DNA of 64,000 bases from Microbacterium sp. EST19A (GCF_019969685.1 NZ_JAHXYZ010000001.1:62001-126000); one strand, 5' to 3'. Counted from the first letter of the stretch, positions 22,626 to 31,335 are shown. Notes: generated from the sequence alone by a model not told the origin. Numbers and translations: made by a program.

Positions 22626-25507
22626 GAGTCCGCCTTCGCCGCCGCGTTCGCCGCACGGGTCGCCGCTGCCTTCTTGGCTGCGGCGGAGCGCGCTGCGGAG
22701 GTCGCGGCATCCGTCTTCTTCGCCGCGGCGGTCTTCGTCGCCGGCTTCTTCGCGGGAGCCTTCTTCGCCGGAGCCTTCTTCGCAGGAGCCTTCTTCGCGG
22801 GGGCCTTCTTGGCCGCCGTCGAGCGGGCGCCGCGCTTGGGAGCGGGTCCCTTGGCGCGCTTGTCGGCCAGCATCTGCACGGCGATCTCGAACGTGATGTC
22901 CTCGACCTTCTGCCCGCGCGGGATCGTCACGTTCGTCTCGCTGTCGGTCACGTAGGCGCCGAACCGGCCGTCTCGGATGCGGATCGGCTTGCCGCTGACC
23001 GGGTCGGCCTCGAACTCGGCGAGCGCGCTGGACGCACGGCGTCCTGCGCCGTACTTCGGCTGCGCGTAGATCTCGAGCGCCTGCTCGAGGGTGACGTCGA
23101 AGATCTGCGATTCGCTCTCCAGCGATCGGGAGTCGGTGCCCTTCTTCAGGTACGGACCGAACCGGCCGTTCTGCGCCGTGATCTCGTCGCCCGATTCCGG
23201 ATCGGTCCCGACGATGCGCGGGAGGCTCAGCAGCTGCAGGGCGGTCTCGAGGTCGATCGAGTCGACCGACATCGAGCGGAACAGGGATCCGGTGCGGGGC
23301 TTGGGCGCCGTGTCCTTCTTCGCGCCGCGTTTCGGCTTGGGAGCCTCGACGACCTCACCGGTGGTCTCGTCGACCGCGGCGTCTTCGGACACCGGGTCGT
23401 TCTCCTGCACGTAAGGGCCGAACCGGCCGTCCTTCACGACGACGATCTTGCCGTTCTCGGGGTTCTCCCCCAACACGCGGTCGCCGGCGACGGGAGCGTC
23501 GATGAGCTCCTGGGCCTTGGCCTGCGTGAGCTCGTCCGGCGCGAGGTCCTCCGGCACGTTGACGATGCGCGGCTTGGCCTCGGGGTTCTCCGGGTCGGTG
23601 ATCTCGAGGTACGGGCCGTACTTGCCGAAGCGGAGGGTGGCGGTGTCGGTGATGCGCGTGGAGTTCAGCGCGCGGGCGTCGATCTCGCCGAGGTTGTCGA
23701 CCACCTGACGCAGCCCTGTGCGCGAGTCGGAGCCGAAGTAGAAGGACTTCAACCACTCGACACGGTTCTGCTCGCCACGGGCGATGGTGTCGAGGTCATC
23801 CTCGAGCGCCGCGGTGAAGTCGTAGTCGACGAGGTCGGCGAAATGCTCCTCGAGCAGACGGACCACGCTGAACGCGAGCCACGTCGGCACGAGCGCCTGG
23901 CCGCGCTTGACGGCATAGCCGCGGTCGAGGATCGTCTCGGGGATCGAGGCGAAGGTCGAGGGACGGCCGATGCCCTTCTCCTCGAGCACCTTCACCAGCG
24001 ACGCCTCGGTGTAGCGGGGCTTCGGCGTGGTGCGGTGCCCCTTGGCCTCGGCATCCGAGACGGCGAGCTCGTCGCCCACGGCGACGGCCGGGAGCGACTG
24101 GTTCTCGGCCGCGTCGGCGTCTCCTCGCTTCTCGTCACGTCCTTCTTCGTACGCTTCGAGGAAGCCCTTGAAGGTGTAGACGGTGCCGGATGCCGTGAAC
24201 TCGGCGAGCTTGGCAGCGCCCGCGCCCTTGAGCTCGGACGAGGTGTCGACCGCGATCGTGACGGTCGTCGTCTCGTACTTCGCGTCAGCCATCTGGCTGG
24301 CGACCGTGCGCTTCCAGATGAGGTCGTAGAGGCGCTGCTCGTCGCGGTCGAGCTCACCGGAGAGCGACGCCGGCGTGCGGAAGTTGTCACCCGAGGGACG
24401 GATCGCCTCGTGCGCCTCCTGGGCGTTCTTGCTCTTGGACTTGTAGACACGCGGCTTCAGCGGCACGGCCGCGTCGCCGTAGAGAGCCACAGCCTGGCTC
24501 CGCGCCGCCTGCACCGCCTGGGTGCTCAGCGACGTGGAGTCGGTGCGCATATAGGTGATGTAGCCCTTCTCGTACAGACGCTGCGCGACGCCCATCGCCT
24601 GCTTCGCTCCCATGGAGAGCTTGCGACCGGCCTCCTGCTGCATCGTCGAGGTCGTGAACGGGGCGTACGGGCTGCGGGTTCCGGGCTTGGCCTCGACCTT
24701 GGTGACCTTGCCGGCGCCGACGGCGTCGACGGCCTGGGCGAGCGCGGCGGCGGCGGCCTCGTCGAGGATGACGACGGCCTTCTTGAGCTTTCCGGTGTCG
24801 TCGAAGTCGGTGCCGCGGGCGAGCTGCCCGCCGTCGACGCGGACGAGCCGGATCTTGAACGAGGTGCCGGTCGCCGCGGCGTCGGCGTCGACGTCCCAGT
24901 ACTCGGCAGAGGTGAACGCCATGCGCTCGCGCTCCCGGTCGACGATCAGACGGGTTGCGGCGGACTGCACGCGGCCCGCGGAGATGCCGGTCTTGACCTT
25001 GTACCAGAGCACGGGCGAGACATCCCACCCGTAGAGACGGTCGAGGATGCGACGGGTCTCCTGCGCGTCGACGAGGTCATGGTCGAGTTCGCGGGTGTTG
25101 CCCACCGCCGCTTGGATGGCGTCTTTGGTGATCTCGTGGAAGACCATGCGCTTCACGGGCACCTTGGGCTTCAGCGTCTCCAGCAGGTGCCAGGCGATCG
25201 CCTCGCCCTCGCGGTCCTCATCAGTGGCGAGCAGGAGTTCGTCGGCGGTCTTTAGCGCGCGCTTGAGCTCGGCGACCGTCTTCGTCTTGCGATCGGAGAC
25301 GACGTAATAGGGGTCGAAGCCGTTGTCGATGTCGATCGAGTACTTCCCGTAGGCCTCTTTGTCGGCGGCCGGGATGTCCTTCTTGTCGGCGAGGTCGCGG
25401 ATGTGGCCGACGGAACTGAGCACCTCATAGCCGTCGCCGAGGTATCCCTGAATAGACCGCATCTTCGTCGGGGACTCGACGATGACGAGCTTCTTGCCTT
25501 CAGCCAA
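22622..25507 (-). CDS. topA: DNA topoisomerase I
   Basis: 961 aa from a TTG start at 25507 with AAGAAAGGA seven bases upstream; a longer frame beginning at 25558 lacks such a site. The Toprim domain opens KKLVIVESPTKMRSIQGYLG, and the catalytic Tyr lies in GYITYMRTDSTSLS. The C-terminal half has four GRFGPYV/GRFGAYV-type repeats, as in actinobacterial enzymes, without zinc fingers. A final 60-residue Lys/Ala tail built on PAKKA pentapeptides resembles the basic tail that gives mycobacterial enzymes processivity. TATGGT at 25532-25537 (minus) may be the -10 box. Confidence 0.96.
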   Translation of the reverse strand: MAEGKKLVIVESPTKMRSIQGYLGDGYEVLSSVGHIRDLADKKDIPAADKEAYGKYSIDIDNGFDPYYVVSDRKTKTVAELKRALKTADELLLATDEDREGEAIAWHLLETLKPKVPVKRMVFHEITKDAIQAAVGNTRELDHDLVDAQETRRILDRLYGWDVSPVLWYKVKTGISAGRVQSAATRLIVDRERERMAFTSAEYWDVDADAAATGTSFKIRLVRVDGGQLARGTDFDDTGKLKKAVVILDEAAAAALAQAVDAVGAGKVTKVEAKPGTRSPYAPFTTSTMQQEAGRKLSMGAKQAMGVAQRLYEKGYITYMRTDSTSLSTQAVQAARSQAVALYGDAAVPLKPRVYKSKSKNAQEAHEAIRPSGDNFRTPASLSGELDRDEQRLYDLIWKRTVASQMADAKYETTTVTIAVDTSSELKGAGAAKLAEFTASGTVYTFKGFLEAYEEGRDEKRGDADAAENQSLPAVAVGDELAVSDAEAKGHRTTPKPRYTEASLVKVLEEKGIGRPSTFASIPETILDRGYAVKRGQALVPTWLAFSVVRLLEEHFADLVDYDFTAALEDDLDTIARGEQNRVEWLKSFYFGSDSRTGLRQVVDNLGEIDARALNSTRITDTATLRFGKYGPYLEITDPENPEAKPRIVNVPEDLAPDELTQAKAQELIDAPVAGDRVLGENPENGKIVVVKDGRFGPYVQENDPVSEDAAVDETTGEVVEAPKPKRGAKKDTAPKPRTGSLFRSMSVDSIDLETALQLLSLPRIVGTDPESGDEITAQNGRFGPYLKKGTDSRSLESESQIFDVTLEQALEIYAQPKYGAGRRASSALAEFEADPVSGKPIRIRDGRFGAYVTDSETNVTIPRGQKVEDITFEIAVQMLADKRAKGPAPKRGARSTAAKKAPAKKAPAKKAPAKKAPAKKPATKTAAAKKTDAATSAARSAAAKKAAATRAANAAAKADS
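22740..22814 (-). repeat. 15-bp tandem repeats encoding PAKKA units in TopA
   Basis: Five adjoining 15-base units; those at 22755, 22770 and 22785 differ only in the last base (GGAGCCTTCTTCGC plus C, A or G on the plus strand). They encode the pentapeptides of the TopA tail. Such in-frame repeats can expand or contract by slippage without frameshift. Confidence 0.9.
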
Positions 25508-25584
25508 GGGGGCGTCCTTTCTTCGAAGCACACCATACACACCACTGTGTGGGGTCATTCACAGTGAGTGAGGTCGCGCCGCCG

Positions 25585-25914
25585 TCAATGACCCTCGGGT
25601 GGCCCGGCACGGGCGCGGGAGACGGCAGCCAGACCAGCGTACGCCGCCTGCACCTCCACGGTCGCCACGAACGCCTGGATCGTGCATCCGGTGAGGGTGG
25701 CGCCGGACGCTGCGGCGACCCTCGCCGCGAGCGCGCACGGCTCTTCCGCGGACGCCACCGCACCGCTGGCCGCGTCCGACGCGGCCAGCGCGGCGGCGTC
25801 CGCCGCACCGGCAGCGCGTTGAGCTGTGACGGCCGCACCGGCCACGGCGGCGAGCCCGAGGGAGAGCGCCGCCGCGACGGAGAGGAGACCTGCAGCGAGG
25901 GCGGACCCGGCCAT
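25585..25914 (-). CDS. TadG-like pilus-locus protein (Rv3654c type)
   Basis: 109 aa from the ATG at 25914, which overlaps the TadE stop (TGATG). One N-terminal hydrophobic helix (about 8-30, LAAGLLSVAAALSLGLAAVA) is followed by an Ala-rich segment, AQRAAGAADAAALAASDAA, and two Cys that may form a disulfide (EEPCALAARVA and LTGCTIQAF). It matches the small Flp-locus protein after TadE in actinobacteria. A longer frame starting at 26004 is a read-back into tadE. It ends the Tad operon before topA. Confidence 0.75.
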   Translation of the reverse strand: MAGSALAAGLLSVAAALSLGLAAVAGAAVTAQRAAGAADAAALAASDAASGAVASAEEPCALAARVAAASGATLTGCTIQAFVATVEVQAAYAGLAAVSRARAGPPEGH

Positions 25915-26276
25915 CAGAGACCTCCGGCGAGCGCGCAGCTCGACGCCCGCAGCGGAATGCGGATCAGCGCGCCGAGCGAGACATCGATCGATGCCGTGAC
26001 GCACACGAGGTCGCCGGAACCCGAGGAGGAGACCGCGGCCCCCGGAACGGCTCGACTCACCACACCGGCCGCGGCACCACCGCCTTCGCCGCGACCGAGC
26101 AGGCGCGCGGCGTCCGCGGTCGCGTCCTGCAGGGAGACCTGTCGGGAGGCGGTGCTCAGCGCACCGGCACCCAGGAGCAGCGCGAGCACGACAGCCGGGA
26201 GGGCGAGCGCGAGCTCGGCGGCGACCGATCCGCGCTCCTCGCCGAAGCGCGGCCCGCCGCGCGTCGAACGCTTCAC
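25914..26276 (-). CDS. TadE-like pseudopilin
   Basis: 120 aa. A basic leader precedes ERGSVAAELALALPAVVLAL, the TadE motif with the conserved Glu five residues into a long hydrophobic helix, where prepilin peptidase would cut after Gly. The remainder is a small soluble domain with a Cys pair (DLVCVTASID and RASSCALAGG). It corresponds to Rv3655c in M. tuberculosis. The start overlaps the DUF4244 pilin stop by 4 bp. Confidence 0.8.
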   Translation of the reverse strand: MKRSTRGGPRFGEERGSVAAELALALPAVVLALLLGAGALSTASRQVSLQDATADAARLLGRGEGGGAAAGVVSRAVPGAAVSSSGSGDLVCVTASIDVSLGALIRIPLRASSCALAGGL

Positions 26277-26479
26277 GACACCGACAGCGCCCGGCGGACG
26301 AGGTCCGTCAGGATGCCCCGCACCTCGTCGGACCGCATGATGACGACCAGCAGCCCCGCGAAGGCGACGGCCGCCATCGTCGTGATCGCGTACTCCGCTG
26401 TCGCCGCACCCGTGTCATCGCCGAACAGGACAGCCGCGCGGCGCCGGGTCAGCGTGGGGATCGCGTTCATCGTCTTCAT
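26273..26479 (-). CDS. DUF4244 Flp-type pilin
   Basis: 68 aa from the ATG at 26479, chosen for its AAGAGGAA ribosome site; an ATG 14 codons upstream gives an unlikely extension. The prepilin segment reads DDTGAATAEYAITTMAAVAF, with a cleavage-type G-A junction, Glu at +5 region and a single hydrophobic helix. This is the likely major subunit of an Flp/Tad pilus (Rv3656c equivalent). The short C-terminal tail leaves little exposed surface. Confidence 0.8.
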   Translation of the reverse strand: MKTMNAIPTLTRRRAAVLFGDDTGAATAEYAITTMAAVAFAGLLVVIMRSDEVRGILTDLVRRALSVS

Positions 26480-26533
26480 GGTGTTCCTCTTTCTCTGTGG
26501 TGCTTCTTCTCTGTGGTTCATGGGCAGCGGGGG

Positions 26534-27439
26534 TCATAGGGGCAGCGGAGTCGACGCGAGCACGCTGAGCAGCAGCGGCGCGACCCCGAGCAGGAGGAAC
26601 GCCGGCAGCGTGCAGACGCCGAGCGGGATGAGGAGACGCGTGGAGAGCCTCGCCGCGCGGAGGCGGCCCTGCACCCGTGCGGCGTGCCGATCCTGCGCGG
26701 CCGAGGCGCGGAGCAGCTCGCCCGCCGGAACGCCGGCCGCGCGGGACAGATCCAGCACGGTGCGGATGCGCTCCTCCTCGCGGGCTCCTGACACCGAGCT
26801 CTCCGCGACGAGCCGCAGCGCGCGATCGATGGAGGCGCCTCCGGAGAGCGCGACGGCGACGAGCTCCGGCCGCATCCCCGGCGTGCCCGGCGCGGGGCGC
26901 GCCCGTCTCAGCAGGCGGCGGGTCCACTGACGCGCGGCCAGGACGAGCAGCAGCCCCGCGACGACGCACGCGGTGCCGAGCGGATTGCCGATGATCACGC
27001 CGAGCGTGTCGAAACCGAGCGCGAAGCCGAGCAACAGCCCGGCGAACGGCATCCAGAGCAGCAGGCGTGCCGTACCCGCCGGCTCCGCGAGCGCGATGCG
27101 CACGTCGTCGGCCGCCGACGCCGCGTCGCGCAGTGTCTCGGCGATCATGCGCAGCACCTCTGCGAGCGGGGCGCCGACCGTCGTCGCGACCTCCCACGCG
27201 GCGGCGAGGTCGGCCCAGGCTCCGCCTTCTGCTTCGATCGCCGTGAGCAGCGGCATCCCGGATCCGACGCGCTCCACGATCGCCGCAGCGTGCGGATCCC
27301 CCGTCTCGGCGAGGTGCCGCCAGGCGACGAGCGGGACCGCTCCGGCCTGCAATAGCACGGCGAGCGTCTGCACCGAGGTCGCAGCATCCGCCCCTCCGTC
27401 GGGATCGCCCGCCGCAGGTCGCCCGAACCGGATCACCAC
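26534..27439 (-). CDS. TadB/TadC-like type II secretion F-domain protein (possible fusion)
   Basis: 301 aa. Two helical GspF-like cytoplasmic segments are visible, around residues 20-115 (VQTLAVLLQAGAVPLVAWRH) and 190-270 (ELVAVALSGGASIDRALRLV). Membrane pairs lie at about 127-170 and 272-298. Most Tad loci have separate tadB and tadC; only this one gene is present, so it may combine or replace both. It overlaps tadA by 7 bp. As an inner-membrane platform it would transmit TadA motion to the pilin. Confidence 0.82.
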   Translation of the reverse strand: MVIRFGRPAAGDPDGGADAATSVQTLAVLLQAGAVPLVAWRHLAETGDPHAAAIVERVGSGMPLLTAIEAEGGAWADLAAAWEVATTVGAPLAEVLRMIAETLRDAASAADDVRIALAEPAGTARLLLWMPFAGLLLGFALGFDTLGVIIGNPLGTACVVAGLLLVLAARQWTRRLLRRARPAPGTPGMRPELVAVALSGGASIDRALRLVAESSVSGAREEERIRTVLDLSRAAGVPAGELLRASAAQDRHAARVQGRLRAARLSTRLLIPLGVCTLPAFLLLGVAPLLLSVLASTPLPL

Positions 27440-28443
27440 GGCCGCACCTCCTCGATGTCGAGACGATCCGCGCGGAGGACGAATCGTCCGGCCTGACCGA
27501 TGCGCCGCGCGCCGTCGGGCGCGCGCTCGAGGTGCAGCACCATCGTGAACGCGCTCACGGCCTGCCGCGCGAGGGCGGTGGCATCCATGCCGGCGAGAGC
27601 GCCGAGCGCCTCGAGGCGGGCCGGGACGTCTCGCAGACCGCTCGCGTGCAGCGTGCCGGCACCGCCGTCATGCCCGGTGTTGAGTGCGGTCAGCAGCTCA
27701 CGGACCTCCTCGCCGCGGCACTCGCCGACGACGAGACGGTCGGGCCGCATCCGGAGCGACTCCCGCACCAGCCGGGCGAGGCTGATCCCGCCCGCGCCCT
27801 CGAGGTTGGCCTGTCGCGCCTCGAGCGCGACGTGGTGCGGATGCCGCGGCCGGAGCTCGGCGACGTCTTCGATCGTGACGATGCGCTCGGCCGACGACAC
27901 CTCGGACAGCAACGCCGAGAGGAGAGTGGTCTTGCCCGTACCGGTCCCGCCGGTGATGAGGATGTTGGCGCGCTCGGCGACCAGCCCGGCGAGCCAGCTC
28001 TGCTGACGGGCGTCGAAGGATCCGAGCGCTCCGAGCGCATCGAGATCTGCGGCCCGAACCCGGGGTATGCGGATGGACAGGGCTGTTCCCGTCGTCGAGA
28101 CCGGCGCCAGCACGGCGTGGACGCGGATGCCGGAATCGAGGCGCACGTCGACGCACGGCGCCTGGTCGTCGAGGTGCCGACCTCCGAGGCCGACCAGAGC
28201 GACCGCGAGGTCACGGACCTCGCGTTCCGACGCCCTCCACCCCGGCACGGGCTCCGTGCCGCTCCCCCGGTCGACGAACAGGCCGTCCCCGCCGTTGAGG
28301 AACACGTCGGTGACGGCTTCGTCGAGGCAGTGCTCGGCGAGGGGACCGAACGCCGGATCCAGACGGAGCGGCTCCACGGCGGTGCGCGCGGAGGGCCCCG
28401 TCCGCGCTGTTCCGCGGGGCTGGATGACGAAGGAATCGGCCAT
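27433..28443 (-). CDS. tadA: TadA-family pilus assembly ATPase
   Basis: 336 aa secretion ATPase of the CpaF/TadA branch. Markers are the Walker A NILITGGTGTGKTTLLSALL, IVTIEDVAELRPRHPHHVAL (Asp box), and MRPDRLVVGECRGEEVRELL (Walker B), then TLHASGLRDVPARLEAL. The N-terminal region contains DEAVTDVFLNGG, the usual opening. It is first in the Tad operon; the CpaE/Ssd-type gene that usually precedes it is absent and the upstream DNA is a 395-bp divergent intergenic region. Confidence 0.92.
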   Translation of the reverse strand: MADSFVIQPRGTARTGPSARTAVEPLRLDPAFGPLAEHCLDEAVTDVFLNGGDGLFVDRGSGTEPVPGWRASEREVRDLAVALVGLGGRHLDDQAPCVDVRLDSGIRVHAVLAPVSTTGTALSIRIPRVRAADLDALGALGSFDARQQSWLAGLVAERANILITGGTGTGKTTLLSALLSEVSSAERIVTIEDVAELRPRHPHHVALEARQANLEGAGGISLARLVRESLRMRPDRLVVGECRGEEVRELLTALNTGHDGGAGTLHASGLRDVPARLEALGALAGMDATALARQAVSAFTMVLHLERAPDGARRIGQAGRFVLRADRLDIEEVRPW

Positions 28444-28559
28444 GTCGAGACGCTAAGCCGACCCGCCCACCCGCCGGTCGAGTCCTCGAGGCGAACCCCG
28501 CCCGATGTGCAGAAGCCGCGAAATCCGGCATCCGTGCAGAACCGCTGCCGAGGGGAAGC

Positions 28560-28573
28560 AGGGAGCGCTCCCA
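28560..28573. promoter_or_regulatory. LacI/CebR-type operator
   Basis: AGGGAGCGCTCCCA matches 13 of 14 bases of TGGGAGCGCTCCCA, the palindrome recognised by CebR/CelR-type LacI regulators of cellobiose use in actinobacteria. No LacI-family gene or sugar uptake gene lies nearby, so the controlling protein would be encoded elsewhere. Confidence 0.5.
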
Positions 28574-28580
28574 AAAGAGA

Positions 28581-28617
28581 TGGGCGGCATCTCACGGGGG
28601 GAATGAGATGCCGCCCA
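28581..28617. terminator. perfect 14-bp hairpin in the tadA/acsA gap
   Basis: TGGGCGGCATCTCA and TGAGATGCCGCCCA pair perfectly around a G-rich 9-base loop. On the minus strand the stem is followed by TCTCTTTTGGG, so it could stop transcripts heading toward tadA; on the plus strand no T-tract follows. Confidence 0.55.
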
Positions 28618-28838
28618 CGGTGGGCCGCGATCGGGGGAATCGGGCGCACCAAGGCACGAATGAGAATTCGGCTGACGTCGAGTGTACGCAAGGCGACCGT
28701 CCTGACAAAACCCGCTGCACTACCGACTTTCGGCAGTATGCGACGTCGGACGCCGAGGATAGATTCGCCCTGACACGGTGGTGGCAGCGCCACGACCGTG
28801 CCCGCATGACCCGTGATGCCGCAAAGGAGCGCCTGCCG

Positions 28839-30806
28839 ATGAGCAGCCAGATCGACCACCTTCTCGATGAGACCCGGAAGTTCCCGCCGTCGGAGGAGTT
28901 CGTCGCCCAGACCGTGTCGTCGCCCGAGCTCTATGAGCGCGCCTCCGCAGACCGCGAGGCGTTCTGGGGCGAGCAGTCCCGCGAGCTCCTGCACTGGCAC
29001 ACGCCCTTCACCCGCGTTCTCGACTGGACCAACCCGCCCTTCGCGAAATGGTTCGACGACGGAGAGCTCAACGTCGCCTACAACTGCCTCGACCGGCATG
29101 TGGAGGCAGGCAACGGCGACCGGGTCGCCCTGCACTGGGAAGGCGAGCCGGGAGACTCCCGCAGCATCACCTACGCGGAACTCACCGAAGAGGTCAAGCG
29201 CACCGCGAACGTGCTCGCCGACCTCGGCATCGGACAGGGCGACCGCGTCGCCATCTACCTGCCGATGATCCCCGAGGCCATCGCCTCCATGCTCGCGGTG
29301 GCCCGACTCGGCGCCATCCACTCGGTCGTCTTCGGCGGTTTCAGCGCCGACAGTCTCCGCTCCCGGATCGACGATGCCGGAGCCAAGCTCGTCATCACGG
29401 CCGACGGCGGCTACCGCAAGGGCAAGGTCTCGGCCCTGAAGCCCGCGGTCGACCAGGCTCTCGGCGACCGCGGCGAGGGCGAGCAGCAGACCGTCGAGCA
29501 CGTGCTCGTCGTCAAGCGCGGCGGCAACGACGTCGACTGGGTCGAGGGCCGTGACGTCTGGTGGCACGACGCCGTGCCCGCGGCATCCGCCGAGCACACG
29601 GCCGAGGCCTTCCCGGCCGAGAACCCGCTCTACATCCTTTACACCTCCGGCACCACCGGGAAGCCGAAGGGCATCCTGCACACCTCCGGCGGATACCTCA
29701 CCCAGGCGGCGTACTCGCACAAGTACGTGTTCGACCTGCACCCGGAGTCCGATGTCTACTGGTGCACGGCCGACATTGGCTGGGTGACCGGGCACTCGTA
29801 CGTCGCCTACGGTCCCCTCGCCAACGGCGCGACCCAGGTGCTCTACGAGGGGACGCCGGATGCTCCGCACCCCGGTCGCTGGTGGGAGATCATCGAGAAG
29901 TACAAGGTCTCGATCTTCTACACAGCCCCCACGGCGATCCGCTCGTTCATGAAGATCGGCCGCAGCATCCCCGCGAAGTTCGACCTCTCGTCGCTGCGGC
30001 TCCTCGGCTCGGTCGGAGAGCCGATCAACCCTGAAGCATGGATGTGGTACCGCGAGGTCATCGGAGCCAGCAAGGCCCCGATCGTGGACACCTGGTGGCA
30101 GACCGAGACCGGAGCGATCATGGTGTCGGCCCTCCCCGGCGTCACCGAGACGAAGCCCGGGTCCGCGCAGGTGCCCCTCCCGGGCATCTCGATCGACGTC
30201 GTCGACGAGAAGGGCGTCGAGGTCGGCAACGGCAGCGGCGGACTGCTCGTCGTCACCGAGCCCTGGCCGAGCATGCTACGCGGCATCTGGGGCGACCCGG
30301 AGCGCTTCCGCGAGACCTACTGGGAGAAGTTCGAGAAGCAGGGCTACTACTTCGCCGGCGACGGCGCGCGCCTCGACGCGGACGGCGACCTCTGGCTGCT
30401 CGGCCGGGTCGACGACGTCATGAACGTGTCCGGCCACCGCCTGTCGACCGCCGAGATCGAATCGTCGCTGGTGGCGCACGAGGCCACCGCCGAGGCGGCC
30501 GTCGTGGGCGCCTCGGACGAGACCACCGGTCAGGCCGTCGTCGCCTTCGTGATCATCAAGGAGAGCTACCTCGCCGCGCACGATCCGGCCGGCCTCGCCC
30601 AGCAGCTGCGGCTGTGGGTCGGCGAGCAGATCGGTGCGATCGCCCGGCCGCGCGACGTGTACATCGTCGGCGAGCTGCCGAAGACGCGCTCCGGCAAGAT
30701 CATGCGCCGCCTGCTGCGCGACGTCGCGGAAGGCCGCGAGGTCGGCGACACCACGACACTGGCCGACACGGCCGTCATGAGCATCATCTCGGCGCAGGTC
30801 AAGTAG
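28839..30806 (+). CDS. acsA: acetyl-CoA synthetase (AMP-forming)
   Basis: 655 aa from the ATG at 28839 with AAAGGAG upstream; longer frames are artefacts. Adenylation motifs are LYILYTSGTTGKPKGILHT (P-loop), GSVGEPINPEAWMWY, DTWWQTETGAIM and YYFAGDGARLDADGDLWLLG. The C-terminal acetylatable lysine motif is TRSGKIMRRLLR. It activates acetate to acetyl-CoA with ATP through acetyl-AMP, for growth on acetate. The window also has ackA-pta, so both acetate routes are present. A strong terminator follows. Confidence 0.97.
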   Translation: MSSQIDHLLDETRKFPPSEEFVAQTVSSPELYERASADREAFWGEQSRELLHWHTPFTRVLDWTNPPFAKWFDDGELNVAYNCLDRHVEAGNGDRVALHWEGEPGDSRSITYAELTEEVKRTANVLADLGIGQGDRVAIYLPMIPEAIASMLAVARLGAIHSVVFGGFSADSLRSRIDDAGAKLVITADGGYRKGKVSALKPAVDQALGDRGEGEQQTVEHVLVVKRGGNDVDWVEGRDVWWHDAVPAASAEHTAEAFPAENPLYILYTSGTTGKPKGILHTSGGYLTQAAYSHKYVFDLHPESDVYWCTADIGWVTGHSYVAYGPLANGATQVLYEGTPDAPHPGRWWEIIEKYKVSIFYTAPTAIRSFMKIGRSIPAKFDLSSLRLLGSVGEPINPEAWMWYREVIGASKAPIVDTWWQTETGAIMVSALPGVTETKPGSAQVPLPGISIDVVDEKGVEVGNGSGGLLVVTEPWPSMLRGIWGDPERFRETYWEKFEKQGYYFAGDGARLDADGDLWLLGRVDDVMNVSGHRLSTAEIESSLVAHEATAEAAVVGASDETTGQAVVAFVIIKESYLAAHDPAGLAQQLRLWVGEQIGAIARPRDVYIVGELPKTRSGKIMRRLLRDVAEGREVGDTTTLADTAVMSIISAQVK

Positions 30807-30815
30807 GACATCAGC

Positions 30816-30853
30816 AAGAACGCCCCCTTGCGTTTCCGCGAGGGGGCGTTCTT
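30816..30853. terminator. terminator after acsA
   Basis: AAGAACGCCCCCT and AGGGGGCGTTCTT form a 13-bp stem extended by inner GCG/CGC pairs, followed by TCGTT on the plus strand. It is convergent with the RidA gene and serves both sides. Confidence 0.85.
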
Positions 30854-30876
30854 CGTTCGGATGCTGCGCCGCAGCG

Positions 30877-31335
30877 TCAGGCGAGGATGAACGTGACCTC
30901 GACCTCGACCGGGCTGTCGAGCGGGAGCACGGGCACGCCGACAGCCGCGCGGGCATGCCGCCCTGCGTCGCCGAAGATCTCGCCGAGCACTTCGCTGGCA
31001 CCGTTGATCACGCCGGGCTGGCCGGAGAACTCGGGAACGGATGCGACGAAGCCGCCGACGCGCAGCACACCGGCGATGCGGTCGACGCCTCCTGCGGCAT
31101 CCGCTGCCGCGGCGAGCGCGTTCAGTGCGCAGGTGCGGGCATAGCCCTTGGCGTCTTCCGCCGTGATCTCGGCACCGAGCTTGCCGGTCGCGGGGAGGGC
31201 ACCGGCCGTGAAGGGCAGTTGGCCGGACGTGTGGACCAGGCCGGCGTGGACGACGGCGGGGACGTACGCGGCGACGGGCGCCGCGACGGCGGGCAGCTCG
31301 ATGCCGAGCTCGGCGAGGCGCGCGGAGACGCTCAT
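30877..31335 (-). CDS. RidA-family protein
   Basis: 152 aa, in the larger RidA subgroup typical of actinobacteria. Landmarks are AGLVHTSGQLPFTAG, KGYARTCALNALAAA, GGFVASVPEFSGQPGVINGA and VGVPVLPLDSPVEVEVTFIL. Canonical RidA uses an Arg (in RxxxxVxxLP) to deaminate 2-aminoacrylate; here the matching place reads RAAVGVPVLP, keeping Arg. It overlaps the DUF4177 gene by 4 bp, so they are translated together. Confidence 0.88.
   Translation of the reverse strand: MSVSARLAELGIELPAVAAPVAAYVPAVVHAGLVHTSGQLPFTAGALPATGKLGAEITAEDAKGYARTCALNALAAAADAAGGVDRIAGVLRVGGFVASVPEFSGQPGVINGASEVLGEIFGDAGRHARAAVGVPVLPLDSPVEVEVTFILA

Larger units (their letters stand above)
28444..28838. other. 395-bp divergent intergenic region between tadA and acsA
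   Basis: Contains a LacI-type palindrome (28560-28573) and a perfect 14-bp hairpin (28581-28617), both described separately. CTGACA at about 28709, with GACTTT/AGTATG-like sequences some 17-25 bases on, might be part of the acsA promoter but is weak. A 56-codon frame starting in the right arm of the hairpin has a G-rich site before it but an Arg-rich, unconvincing product. No CRP/GlxR-type TGTGA-N6-TCACA site was seen. Confidence 0.6.

Noticed and set aside
22740..22814. Short tandem repeats as a CRISPR-like array
   Set aside because: They are 15-bp in-frame coding units without spacers inside topA.
28603..28773. 56-codon plus-strand frame before acsA
   Set aside because: Begins inside a hairpin arm and gives an Arg-rich product without homology cues; kept only as part of the intergenic description.
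30877..31335. RidA gene called inactive because of divergence from E. coli RidA
   Set aside because: The Arg at the expected catalytic place is kept and the length fits the larger actinobacterial subgroup.
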